Positions 1 to 8,040 of a stretch of 64,000 nucleotides of DNA are shown here, piece after piece. Position numbers and translations under genes: made by a program. The notes below the pieces were generated by a model. It saw only the letters and a program-made list of their open reading frames with translations, was not told the DNA's origin and did no database searches. Origin of the DNA: Gammaproteobacteria bacterium (GTDB lineage: Bacteria > Pseudomonadota > Gammaproteobacteria > Enterobacterales > Alteromonadaceae); NCBI GenBank assembly GCA_017302255.1, contig JAFLDV010000019.1:1-64000 (forward strand), read 5' to 3'. Numbering within the stretch: the first letter of the stretch is position 1; every line of letters starts with the position of its first letter.

Positions 1-24
1 ACCCTACGTCGTTGCGAGGCGGCC

Positions 25-52
25 ATTTTAGTCAGTTTTCAGTTCGTGTCAA
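25..52 (-). promoter_or_regulatory. rRNA-type promoter P2, firing leftwards
   Basis: On the minus strand there is a perfect -35 TTGACA (52-47), a 16-base spacer and a -10 TAAAAT (30-25), followed by the GC-rich discriminator GGCCGCC. This is the layout of a bacterial rRNA P2 promoter. It sits about 100 bases downstream of a second promoter of the same type (134-161). Transcription would leave the window at its left edge. The transcript itself is not visible, so the assignment to an rRNA rather than a tRNA operon is inferred. Confidence 0.7.
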
Positions 53-133
53 GCGTCTTTTTATCGACTATTTTCACTTTCTTCAAACTCACCCGGCGTT
101 TCGCTTTCGCACCACCCCGTCGGCATGGTGCGC

Positions 134-161
134 ATTATAGGGAGTTTTCCTAAAGGCGCAA
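134..161 (-). promoter_or_regulatory. rRNA-type promoter P1 with stringent discriminator, firing leftwards
   Basis: The minus strand shows -35 TTGCGC (161-156), a 16-base spacer ending in CTCCC, a perfect -10 TATAAT (139-134) and a GCGC discriminator. The string CTCCCTATAATGCGC is nearly the same as that of E. coli rrnB P1, where the GC-rich discriminator confers ppGpp control. A-T rich sequence lies upstream (about 162-240), where an UP element and Fis sites would be expected. Together with P2 it makes a tandem P1-P2 pair for a stable-RNA operon outside the window. Confidence 0.75.
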
Positions 162-350
162 GCGAGAATTTGAAGTTTTTAAACTGACTGCAGGTTTTAT
201 CGACAATTTGTGGTTAATTTCAGCTAAAAGAGGAAATTTTGACCTAGTTATCCACAATTGATCGCTATATTTATTCCAATTTTGTGCACAATACAGATCC
301 GACGCTCATCTCATTGCTAGTATTTTGGGATTTAGATATGTTGCTTTAAT
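162..350. other. Intergenic stretch between rRNA-type promoters and the metH terminator
   Basis: No open reading frame or RNA gene is visible. The part next to P1 is A-T rich, as an UP-element region would be. A single perfect DnaA box, TTATCCACA, lies at 248-256 but has no cluster around it, so I do not read this as an origin. Confidence 0.5.
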
Positions 351-385
351 GAGAAAGGCCAAATAGTTTTACTATTTGGCCTCTT
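351..385 (-). terminator. Probable terminator of the metA-metH operon
   Basis: An 11-base perfect stem (356-366 pairing with 372-382, arms AGGCCAAATAG and CTATTTGGCCT) closes a 5-base loop. It lies 62 bases past the metH stop. The minus-strand U-tract is short and interrupted (TTTCTC), so efficiency is uncertain; it may work from both sides. Confidence 0.65.
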
Positions 386-447
386 ATATATGATTGAAAC
401 AAGTCTTTTGGTTCTATCTATTCAAGCAATGCTAATTAGTGGCTTAC

Positions 448-3075
448 TTAGCGTAAATTTGGCGCCAACCACATACTTGCTTCTTCCGGACTAAACCCTT
501 TGCGAGTTGCGTAATCAATTAACTGGTCTTGACCTATTTTACTTACCGCAAAGTACTTCGCATCTGGATGTCCAAAATACCAGCCAGACACCGCAGCGCC
601 TGGCCACATGGCAAAACTTTCCGTTAACTCAAGACCTATTTGCTTTGTCACATCCAATAACTCAAACAAAGTACCTTTTTCGGTATGCTCTGGACAAGCC
701 GGATATCCGGGGGCAGGACGAATACCTTGGTAAGCTTCGCGGATCAGCTGTTCATTATCCAGCTTCTCATCAGATGCGTAACCCCAGAACTCTTTTCTTA
801 CTTGTTGATGCAGGTATTCCGCTAGTGCCTCTGCTAACCGATCAGCCAAGGCCTTAACCATAATACTGTTATAGTCATCATGGGCCGCGGCGAATTCCGC
901 AGCCAATTCATCAGCACCATAGCCAGTGCATACTGCGAAGGCTCCAATATAGTCTGGAACACCGGAGTCAACGGGAGCGACAAAATCGGCAAGACAGCTA
1001 TTTGGTGCATTGTTTCTAAGTTGTAATTGCTGACGTAAATTATAGAGCTCCGCTACTACTGTATTACGATCATCATCAGCATAAACTTCAATGTCATCGC
1101 CCTTGCTGTTGGCTGGAAATAGTCCAAAAATCGCTTTTCCGGTAACTTTTCGCTGTTTAATCATCAGATCCAACATGTCATTGGCATCTTGGTAAACCTT
1201 ACGCGCCTCAAGTCCAACCTCAGGGTGATTGAGTATCGCCGGGAATTTCCCTGATAATTGCCAAGTCAAGAAGAATGGCGTCCAATCGATGAAGTCCCGC
1301 AGCACAGTTAGATTTACGTCTTGCCAAACATGCACTCCCAATTTCTTTGGTTTCGGGGCAACTTTGGTTAAATCTAACTTGAAGCGATTCGATCTCGCTT
1401 GCTCCAACGTCAGCATCGACTCACCCGGACGGCTACGTTGATGCTGTTCAATTGCACGACGATATTCATCGTTCACACGAGCTAGGAATTCAGGCTTTTG
1501 TGTTGGACTAATCAGTGACTGCACAACCGACACACTTCTTGAAGCATTAGGCACATAAACCACACCATGCTCGTAGTTTGGTGCGATTTTTATTGCTGTG
1601 TGGGCTTTTGATGTCGTCGCGCCACCTATTAATAGTGGAATGGTAAAACCGAGACGCGTCATTTCTTTTGCGACATGCACCATTTCATCCAACGATGGCG
1701 TAATAAGGCCAGAGAGTCCTATGATATCGACATTCAACTCTTTGGCTTTTTGTAGCAATGTTGCGCAAGGCACCATTACGCCAAGATCGATGACTTCATA
1801 GTTATTGCATTGCAGCACCACACCGACGATATTCTTCCCTATGTCATGCACATCGCCCTTTACTGTTGCCATCAGCACTTTACCTTGAGTGCTTGCGCCT
1901 GAACCGGCTTTCTCTGCTTCTATATATGGCTGCAGATACGCAACAGCTTTTTTCATTACCCGTGCAGACTTTACTACCTGAGGTAAAAACATCTTACCTT
2001 CACCAAACAGATCACCAACCACATTCATCCCGTCCATTAAAGGACCTTCAATGACATGCAATGGTCTCTCGACTTGGAGCCGAGCTTCTTCAGTATCAAT
2101 ATCGATAAAATCAGTAATACCTTTGACTAAGGCATGTTCAAGCCGTTTGTTGACCGGCCAACTTCGCCAAGCTTCGTCTTCTTTTACGACAACGGCACCG
2201 TCACCTTTAAACTGTGCAGCTATCTCGAGTAAGCGTTCAGTGGCATCATCACGGCGGTTAAGAATAACGTCCTCAACACGCTCCCGAAGTAATTCCGGGA
2301 TGTCATCATAAACTGCTAGTTGCCCAGCGTTGACGATGCCCATGTCCATACCGGCTTTAATTGCGTGGTATAGAAATACTGAGTGGATTGCCTCTCGTAC
2401 CGCATCGTTACCGCGGAATGAAAATGACACATTAGATACGCCACCGGATATTTTGGCGTGAGGACATCTTTGCTTAATTTCTCGGGTAGCTTCAATGAAA
2501 TCCACAGCGTAGTTGTTGTGCTCTTCTATACCCGTTGCTACTGCAAAAATATTCGGATCGAAGATAATGTCCTGTGGTGGAAAACCTATTTGTTCAGTTA
2601 ATAATTTATAAGCTCGCTCACATATCTCAACTTTGCGCGCTTTAGTATCTGCTTGCCCCACTTCATCAAATGCCATCACGACAACAGCTGCGCCATAACG
2701 TCGTAGCAATTTAGCTTGATGCAAAAATGGCGCTTCGCCTTCTTTTAAGGAAATAGAATTAACGACAGCCTTGCCTTGGATACATTTTAAAGCCGCCTCA
2801 ATGACTTCCCATTTTGACGAGTCGACCATAATCGGCACTCTGGCGATATCTGGTTCAGATGCCAAGAGATTCAGATAACGCACCATCGCAGCTTTACTAT
2901 CTAACATGGCTTCGTCCATGTTGATATCGATGATTTGCGCACCATTCTCGACTTGTTGACGTGCTACTTGTAAAGCAGCTTCGAATTTCCCATCCAAAAT
3001 CAGCTTTTTAAATCGAGCAGAACCGGTGACGTTGGTCCGTTCGCCGATATTTATAAATCGTGCTTGCTTTTGCAT
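448..3075 (-). CDS. metH: Cobalamin-dependent methionine synthase, folate/B12/reactivation subunit (split MetH, C-terminal part)
   Basis: This 875-residue protein carries the last three modules of MetH: the pterin-binding domain (starts at [12 protein letters not shown], about residues 7-270), the cobalamin module with the axial-ligand motif [10 protein letters not shown] (His near residue 410), and the AdoMet reactivation domain (from about 560, with [12 protein letters not shown] near 790). It transfers the methyl group of 5-methyltetrahydrofolate through B12 to homocysteine. The homocysteine-binding module is missing and is supplied by the preceding gene. Its ATG overlaps that gene's stop as TGATG; a GTG two codons upstream is less likely. 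E. coli MetH is one chain of about 1227 residues, close to the sum of the two parts here. Confidence 0.93.
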   Translation of the reverse strand: MQKQARFINIGERTNVTGSARFKKLILDGKFEAALQVARQQVENGAQIIDINMDEAMLDSKAAMVRYLNLLASEPDIARVPIMVDSSKWEVIEAALKCIQGKAVVNSISLKEGEAPFLHQAKLLRRYGAAVVVMAFDEVGQADTKARKVEICERAYKLLTEQIGFPPQDIIFDPNIFAVATGIEEHNNYAVDFIEATREIKQRCPHAKISGGVSNVSFSFRGNDAVREAIHSVFLYHAIKAGMDMGIVNAGQLAVYDDIPELLRERVEDVILNRRDDATERLLEIAAQFKGDGAVVVKEDEAWRSWPVNKRLEHALVKGITDFIDIDTEEARLQVERPLHVIEGPLMDGMNVVGDLFGEGKMFLPQVVKSARVMKKAVAYLQPYIEAEKAGSGASTQGKVLMATVKGDVHDIGKNIVGVVLQCNNYEVIDLGVMVPCATLLQKAKELNVDIIGLSGLITPSLDEMVHVAKEMTRLGFTIPLLIGGATTSKAHTAIKIAPNYEHGVVYVPNASRSVSVVQSLISPTQKPEFLARVNDEYRRAIEQHQRSRPGESMLTLEQARSNRFKLDLTKVAPKPKKLGVHVWQDVNLTVLRDFIDWTPFFLTWQLSGKFPAILNHPEVGLEARKVYQDANDMLDLMIKQRKVTGKAIFGLFPANSKGDDIEVYADDDRNTVVAELYNLRQQLQLRNNAPNSCLADFVAPVDSGVPDYIGAFAVCTGYGADELAAEFAAAHDDYNSIMVKALADRLAEALAEYLHQQVRKEFWGYASDEKLDNEQLIREAYQGIRPAPGYPACPEHTEKGTLFELLDVTKQIGLELTESFAMWPGAAVSGWYFGHPDAKYFAVSKIGQDQLIDYATRKGFSPEEASMWLAPNLR

Positions 3076-4142
3076 CACCACTCCAAACTAAAAGCTTCTA
3101 ATCCGGCAAGATTAAATTGGTTGGACACCGCTTTGGGTTGACGAGGTTTTAAACCTCTTACCGCTTCAGCAATTGCCTTGATATGAGATGGTGTGGTGCC
3201 ACAACAACCGCCAACAATATTTAAAAAACCCTGCTGTGCCCAATCTTTAATTTCTACGGACATTTCGTCAGCCGCTAAATCATACTCACCAAATTCGTTG
3301 GGCAAACCTGCGTTGGGATGCACAGAGCAATAACACTCAGCAATACCTGACATAGTTTCCACATAAGGACGCAGCAAATCCGGTCCAAGCGCGCAGTTCA
3401 ACCCGAATGTCACAGGTTCGACATGAGCCAGCGAATTATAAAATGCTTCGGTGGTTTGCCCAGACAGAGTGCGACCAGAAGCATCAGTGATGGTGCCTGA
3501 GATCATCACCGGCAATTTATAGCCAATTTCATCAAACACTTGCAGAACTGCAAAAGCTGCAGCCTTGGCATTTAACGTATCAAAAATCGTTTCCAGCATA
3601 ATAATATCGGCACCGCCCTCGATTAAAGCGCGAGTAGCTTCCGAATAGGCCAGAACCAAGGTATCGAAATCGACATTTCGATAGCCAGGATCATTGACGT
3701 CCGGAGAAATAGAGGCTGTTCTATTCGTTGGTCCGAGTACCCCTGCGACATAACGTGGCTTGCTTGGATCTTTGGCGGTGAATTCTTCGCACAAAATTTT
3801 AGCTAGTCTCGCAGATTCAAAATTGATGCGCGCAGCAAGATGCGACATGTCGTAATCAGCCATCGCAATGGTGGTAGCGTTGAAACTATTGGTTTCTAGG
3901 ATGTCCGCACCAGCATCTAAATATTGCCGATGGATTTCACTAATAATCTGTGGCTGCGTGAGAACCAGTAAGTCGTTATTACCTTTTAAATCCGACGGCC
4001 AGTTGGCAAACTCTTCGCCACGATAATCGGTTTCTTGCAATCGATATGCTTGGATCATGGTGCCCATCGCACCATCAAGCACTAAAATTCGCTCATTTAA
4101 AATATCTCTGAGCGCATCAGCGGTAAGTTTTTGCGTGCTCAT
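3075..4142 (-). CDS. metH: Homocysteine-binding subunit of split methionine synthase
   Basis: This 355-residue protein is the homocysteine S-methyltransferase module of MetH as a separate chain. The barrel opens with [11 protein letters not shown] near residue 21, and the three zinc-binding cysteines are visible at 250 (GLNC) and 313-314 ([10 protein letters not shown]), which activate homocysteine thiolate. It ends just after the barrel, where the pterin domain would follow in one-piece MetH. It starts inside the metA stop (ATGA) and stops inside the next start (TGATG), so the three genes are probably translated in tandem and the two halves made in equal amounts. I see no frameshift remnant: the split is clean and coupled, so both parts should be functional. 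Confidence 0.92.
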   Translation of the reverse strand: MSTQKLTADALRDILNERILVLDGAMGTMIQAYRLQETDYRGEEFANWPSDLKGNNDLLVLTQPQIISEIHRQYLDAGADILETNSFNATTIAMADYDMSHLAARINFESARLAKILCEEFTAKDPSKPRYVAGVLGPTNRTASISPDVNDPGYRNVDFDTLVLAYSEATRALIEGGADIIMLETIFDTLNAKAAAFAVLQVFDEIGYKLPVMISGTITDASGRTLSGQTTEAFYNSLAHVEPVTFGLNCALGPDLLRPYVETMSGIAECYCSVHPNAGLPNEFGEYDLAADEMSVEIKDWAQQGFLNIVGGCCGTTPSHIKAIAEAVRGLKPRQPKAVSNQFNLAGLEAFSLEW

Positions 4143-5071
4143 TGATTTCTCCCTTGACCGACTTGCTCGATATTAAACGGCGTCGCCTGATAGACATAGT
4201 AGTTGAGCCAATTGCTAAACAACAAAAACGCATGGCTTTGCCACAGTTTTCGTGGTGGCAACGTCGGGTCGTCTTGGCGATAGTAATTTTCGGGGATTTT
4301 TGGCACCAAACCAGCTGCAAGATCTCTTTGGTACTCATCATTGAGTGTCGTTAAATCGTATTCCGGATGACCAGTGACAAATACCCGACTGCCAGAACTA
4401 TTCTGCAGTAAATAAGCGCCTGTCACATCGGCCTCAGCAAGAACGTGGATATCCGGATGATGCCGATATTTCTGAGTTGGCACCTGAGCATATCGCGAAT
4501 GTGGCACTAAAAATTCATCGTCAAAACCACGGACTAACGGACTTAATGGCTGCACAACCTGCTGCCAGTAAACTCCGGATAGTTTGTCACCACGAATTTC
4601 GCGCTGTAAACCATAGTAATAGTAGAGGGCAGCATGTGCTGCCCAACATAGGAATAAAGTCGAAGTTACGTGACGATCAGCCCAAGCCAAGATCTCAGAT
4701 AACTGCGGCCAATAACTTACATTTTCATAGTCGACGAGGCCCAGAGGCGCACCAGTGATAATCAATCCATCATACTTTTGACTCTGTACATCGGAAAAAT
4801 AGCGATAAAAACAGTTCAGATGATTTTCCGACGTATGTTTACTGACATGGTTGTCCAAACGAATTAAATCGACATCAACTTGCAACGGACTGTTCGCAAG
4901 CAATCTAAGTAGTTGAATTTCTGTAGTTACTTTATTTGGCATCAAATTGAGAATGGCGATGCGCAACGGCCGAATATCCTGCTTAGATGCACGACTTTCA
5001 GTCATTACGAACACGTTTTCTGCCGATAGCGCCTCGACGGCTGGTAACTGATCAACCACTTTAATTGGCAT
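4139..5071 (-). CDS. metA: Homoserine O-acyltransferase (succinyltransferase type) MetA
   Basis: MetA acylates homoserine, the committed step of methionine synthesis. The 310-residue length matches the family (E. coli 309). The opening [11 protein letters not shown], the nucleophile context [16 protein letters not shown] (Cys near 142) and the catalytic VTGHPEYD (His and Glu near 235-237) are all present. It is the first gene of metA-metH(N)-metH(C), pairing an early and the final step of the pathway in one transcript. MetJ-like boxes sit 60-80 bases upstream. Succinyl versus acetyl specificity cannot be settled from sequence inspection alone. Confidence 0.95.
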   Translation of the reverse strand: MPIKVVDQLPAVEALSAENVFVMTESRASKQDIRPLRIAILNLMPNKVTTEIQLLRLLANSPLQVDVDLIRLDNHVSKHTSENHLNCFYRYFSDVQSQKYDGLIITGAPLGLVDYENVSYWPQLSEILAWADRHVTSTLFLCWAAHAALYYYYGLQREIRGDKLSGVYWQQVVQPLSPLVRGFDDEFLVPHSRYAQVPTQKYRHHPDIHVLAEADVTGAYLLQNSSGSRVFVTGHPEYDLTTLNDEYQRDLAAGLVPKIPENYYRQDDPTLPPRKLWQSHAFLLFSNWLNYYVYQATPFNIEQVGQGRNQ

Positions 5072-5129
5072 AATAACTCCACTAACAAAACTGAACAGGC
5101 GCTACTTTGCCGAATCCACCTCAGAATGT

Positions 5130-5153
5130 CAACTTCTATACGTTTAGATGTCT
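5130..5153. promoter_or_regulatory. Tandem MetJ boxes upstream of metA
   Basis: Three adjoining 8-base units compare with the MetJ consensus AGACGTCT: CAACTTCT (5130-5137, 5 of 8), ATACGTTT (5138-5145, 6 of 8) and AGATGTCT (5146-5153, 7 of 8). Abutting 8-base repeats upstream of a met gene are the standard operator of the AdoMet-dependent repressor MetJ. The gene for MetJ is not in the window. Confidence 0.75.
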
Positions 5154-5239
5154 AAATGCCGCGTTATTTTGTTCATTGTGATACCTTATCGTAAAATCTA
5201 CTCTAAGCTTAATTTGTAATTGTCGATCGGAGAGACTCT

Positions 5240-6154
5240 ATGTGGTTGCTGCCAACAAGCAGGCTGCTTGGTTTTTTTGCTTTTTTTGCGACGCTTTTGT
5301 TTTCATTTCCAATTGTCGCAGCCTCACCTGCAGAACCTATTGTCATCTTTATTCGCGATGATGTTTATGAAGACTATCAGCAATTTTTAGCAGGGCGTGA
5401 TGTCCTAAGTATTCATGAATTTCAGCATAAGAATATGCGTCGCGATGTCGCTGATATGGTGCTTCTGCAACAATCACTGGCACTAGGCGGCTTCAAAGGA
5501 AGTTTTTCTTATGTCCCTGGGAAGGTCAATTTCCGAAATACAAAAATGCTGGAAACCGGCGAACTCCTGCTAAGTTTTGATAGTTATTGGCTAAGTGACG
5601 CCAAACTCATGGGCTCTGCGGTATATATATCTGATCCAGTTATCCGTCGCGGTGAATATTTTGCAGGCATTTACACGAGCCCTACCAACCAAAAAACTAT
5701 GCAGTTAAAAACGCTGGAAGACCTGCGCGAGCTAAGTGGAATTTCCACGCCGAAGTGGCAAACGGATTGGAATACGATGTCAGCATTACCGCTTAAAAAA
5801 TTGGTTCGCGACGATGAATGGTTAAGCCAAGCTCGAGTTGTGCATATGGGCTGGGTTGATTTTATGCTGATGCCGTTTTTCACTTCAAATGATGGAAGTT
5901 ATAAACTTGAGCAAATTCAGTTGCAAAGAGTACCTGGCGTTGCAGTGCTGCTAGATGACAGCCGTCATTTTGTCATCAGCAAAGCACATCCTAATGGGAC
6001 GACCGCTTTCAATGCCATTCAAAAGGGTATGAAGATTTTGCGGGATAATGGACAGATTGAAAAAATGTATCGCCAAGCTGGATTTCTAATAGAACCGAAA
6101 AATTACGTAATTTTAAATTCGGCGGTAGGGCTTAAAGCGAAAGATACACCTTAG
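5240..6154 (+). CDS. Secreted solute-binding-like protein (SBP type 3 fold)
   Basis: The 304-residue product has a clear Sec signal: a short basic start, a hydrophobic stretch (about 10-27) and an AAS-type cleavage region near 28-30. The rest resembles extracellular solute-binding proteins of the amino-acid type, recognisable near the C-terminus from the pattern FNAIQKGMKILRDNGQIEKMYRQAGF. No transporter permease or ATPase gene is adjacent, so it may be an orphan sensor or binding protein, as is common in Alteromonadales. An SD (GGAGAG) lies just before the ATG. It runs divergently from metA. Ligand unknown. Confidence 0.6.
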   Translation: MWLLPTSRLLGFFAFFATLLFSFPIVAASPAEPIVIFIRDDVYEDYQQFLAGRDVLSIHEFQHKNMRRDVADMVLLQQSLALGGFKGSFSYVPGKVNFRNTKMLETGELLLSFDSYWLSDAKLMGSAVYISDPVIRRGEYFAGIYTSPTNQKTMQLKTLEDLRELSGISTPKWQTDWNTMSALPLKKLVRDDEWLSQARVVHMGWVDFMLMPFFTSNDGSYKLEQIQLQRVPGVAVLLDDSRHFVISKAHPNGTTAFNAIQKGMKILRDNGQIEKMYRQAGFLIEPKNYVILNSAVGLKAKDTP

Positions 6155-6171
6155 CGTCATGCTAATAGTTA

Positions 6172-6280
6172 GCGAGTTGCGAGTTGCGAGTTGCGAGTTG
6201 CGAGTTGCGAGTTGCGAGTTGCGAGTTGCGAGTTGCGAGTTGCGAGTTGCGAGTTGCGAGTTGCGAGTTGCGAGTTGCGA
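6172..6280. repeat. Heptanucleotide tandem repeat, 15.6 copies of GCGAGTT
   Basis: The 7-base unit GCGAGTT is repeated without a single mismatch for 109 bases, between the stop of the solute-binding-like gene and the recA terminator. There is no open frame through it that looks like protein. Perfect identity implies recent slippage, so the copy number is likely to vary between strains. The exact count in the assembly may also be unreliable. Confidence 0.95.
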
Positions 6281-6297
6281 AAATTATCAAACTAGCA

Positions 6298-6326
6298 GAG
6301 CGTAGAAGGCAATCCTTACTACGCTC
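6298..6326 (-). terminator. Probable recA terminator
   Basis: The 8-base stem GAGCGTAG/CTACGCTC (6298-6305 with 6319-6326), extended inside by AAGG/CCTT, lies 26 bases past the recA stop. The minus-strand tail is only moderately U-rich, so it may be weak. Confidence 0.55.
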
Positions 6327-6351
6327 AATTTGACTAGGCTCTGTTAATTAA

Positions 6352-7413
6352 TCAGAACTCGTCATCCAGCATTTCATCTGGTTCTGCCGCAAGCTCAACA
6401 CCAATTGGTGCAGCACCTTTAGTTGGCTGTAGCAATAAGCGACGACGTAACTCATCTTCAATTTCTTTCGCGACTGCAGGGTTTTCAACTAAGAACTTCA
6501 TCGCATTCGCTTTGCCTTGGCCGATCTTATTACCGTTATAGGCATACCAAGCGCCAGCTTTATCAATCAATTTCTCAGCAACACCAAGGTCGATTAACTC
6601 GCCATTTTTGCTGATACCAGCGCCATATTGAATAATAAATTCGGCTTGTTTGAACGGAGGCGCAACTTTGTTTTTCACAACTTTCACGCGTGTTTCGTTA
6701 CCAACAACCTCTTCGCCTTCTTTCACTGAACCAATGCGACGAATATCTAAACGAACTGACGCATAGAACTTAAGGGCGTTACCGCCAGTGGTCGTTTCTG
6801 GGTTACCGAACATCACACCAATTTTCATCCGGATTTGGTTGATGAAAATACACAATGTGTTTGAACGCTTGATGTTACCAGTCAATTTCCGCAAAGCTTG
6901 AGACATTAAACGCGCTTGCAAACCAACGTGACTGTCACCCATATCGCCTTCGATTTCGGCTTTTGGTGTTAAGGCAGCTACTGAGTCGACAATAATCACA
7001 TCAACCGCAGCAGAGCGCACTAACATGTCGCAGATTTCTAAAGCTTGTTCACCTGTGTCTGGTTGCGATACCAATAAATCAGCAACGTTCACGCCAAGCT
7101 TGGCTGCGTATAATGGATCAAGTGCATGCTCAGCATCGATAAAGGCACAGGTTTTACCCATTTTTTGAGCTTCAGCAACAACTTGCAGCGTTAAGGTTGT
7201 TTTACCTGATGATTCAGGACCGTAGATCTCGACGATCCGGCCACAAGGTAAACCACCTATTCCTAACGCAATATCTAAACCTAATGAACCTGTTGGAATG
7301 GCATCAATTTCCAGCGAAGTGTTATCACCTAAACGCATGATTGAGCCTTTACCGAATTGACGTTCAATTTGACCTAAGGCTGCTGCTAGCGCTTTTTGCT
7401 TGTTGTCGTCCAT
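6352..7413 (-). CDS. recA: Recombinase RecA
   Basis: RecA forms filaments on single-stranded DNA, drives strand exchange and stimulates LexA self-cleavage. The 353-residue chain begins [17 protein letters not shown], has Walker A GPESSGKT and the L2 loop region with [19 protein letters not shown], and an acidic tail ([10 protein letters not shown]). I place the start at 7413, where GGAG precedes the ATG by six bases. Upstream in-frame starts (7428, 7482) lack a good SD, and 7482 is too close to the promoter. The SOS box lies at 7487-7502. pncC is directly upstream on the same strand, as in E. coli. Confidence 0.97.
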   Translation of the reverse strand: MDDNKQKALAAALGQIERQFGKGSIMRLGDNTSLEIDAIPTGSLGLDIALGIGGLPCGRIVEIYGPESSGKTTLTLQVVAEAQKMGKTCAFIDAEHALDPLYAAKLGVNVADLLVSQPDTGEQALEICDMLVRSAAVDVIIVDSVAALTPKAEIEGDMGDSHVGLQARLMSQALRKLTGNIKRSNTLCIFINQIRMKIGVMFGNPETTTGGNALKFYASVRLDIRRIGSVKEGEEVVGNETRVKVVKNKVAPPFKQAEFIIQYGAGISKNGELIDLGVAEKLIDKAGAWYAYNGNKIGQGKANAMKFLVENPAVAKEIEDELRRRLLLQPTKGAAPIGVELAAEPDEMLDDEF

Positions 7414-7486
7414 TTTCTTCTCCGCCATTTTATCTGGTATCTCAGTTCGGGTGGCTTGTCGCTGATTTAGCCGTCGCCACAAAATG

Positions 7487-7502
7487 CTGTATGCTCATAC
7501 AG
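7487..7502 (-). promoter_or_regulatory. LexA (SOS) box of recA
   Basis: The minus strand reads CTGTATGAGCATACAG, a perfect CTGT-N8-ACAG operator and the same 16-base core as the E. coli recA operator. As in E. coli it would sit between the -35 and -10 elements (TAGACT-like and CATTTT-like), placing the transcript start near 7475. This supports the inner recA start. Confidence 0.92.
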
Positions 7503-7506
7503 TAGT

Positions 7507-8007
7507 CTAAGTGAATTCGGCTGTCAACAACAAGATGGTTTGTTGCAGCGCAAAATCGATACTTTGTTGGCGAATTTGCTCCCGGTCTCCAGCAAACACT
7601 AAAGTCGTACTGACCACATGCCCTTCGACCGCAAAGCCAAAACAGACAGTGCCTACAGGTTTCTGAGCAGAACCGCCGGTTGGTCCAGCAATGCCTGAAA
7701 CTGCGATTGCCACGCCCGAGCCTGCCGCGAGTGCAGCGCCTCGAGCCATTTCTACTACAGTTTCCTCACTCACCGCGCCAAACTGCAACAAAGTGGCACT
7801 TTTCACCCCGAGCATTTGTTGTTTTGCTTTGTTGCTATAAGTAATAAAACTGCGGTCGAGATAAGCAGAGCTACCCGATATCGCCGTAATTGCATAGGAA
7901 ATACCGCCACCAGTGCATGATTCTGCGGTGGTTATACTGAGATTTTTCCGTAATAATAGCTGCCCAAGCTCAGTTGCCAATTGTTGGGTAACCGTGGGTA
8001 CTGTCAT
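7507..8007 (-). CDS. pncC: Nicotinamide-nucleotide amidase PncC (CinA C-terminal domain family)
   Basis: This 166-residue stand-alone CinA C-terminal domain deamidates NMN to NaMN in pyridine-nucleotide salvage. The family motifs [11 protein letters not shown] (near residue 25), [11 protein letters not shown] (near 103) and KPVGTVCFG are intact. The N-terminal molybdopterin-binding-like domain of full CinA is absent, as in the enterobacterial form. It stops five bases before the recA SOS box, and read-through into recA is possible. Its start is 33 bases from the divergent mutS start. Confidence 0.9.
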   Translation of the reverse strand: MTVPTVTQQLATELGQLLLRKNLSITTAESCTGGGISYAITAISGSSAYLDRSFITYSNKAKQQMLGVKSATLLQFGAVSEETVVEMARGAALAAGSGVAIAVSGIAGPTGGSAQKPVGTVCFGFAVEGHVVSTTLVFAGDREQIRQQSIDFALQQTILLLTAEFT

Positions 8008-8040
8008 GTTTTATCTCTAGCAGGAAAGCAGAATTTCATT

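Noticed and set aside
248-256. Perfect DnaA box TTATCCACA as part of a replication origin
   Set aside because: It is a single box with no cluster, no AT-rich 13-mers and no dnaA, gidA or repA nearby. The context is better explained by stable-RNA promoters.
507-857. Plus-strand 116-residue open frame opposite metH
   Set aside because: It lies wholly antisense to a highly conserved coding region, has low-complexity composition and no recognisable family. The many other antisense frames in the window were rejected on the same grounds.
3070-3082. Frameshift or nonsense mutation splitting metH
   Set aside because: The break falls exactly between modules with a coupled TGATG, and all motifs are intact on both sides. 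It looks like a stable gene split, not a recent lesion.
6172-6280. CRISPR array
   Set aside because: The repeat is a contiguous 7-base unit with no spacers, and no cas genes are present.
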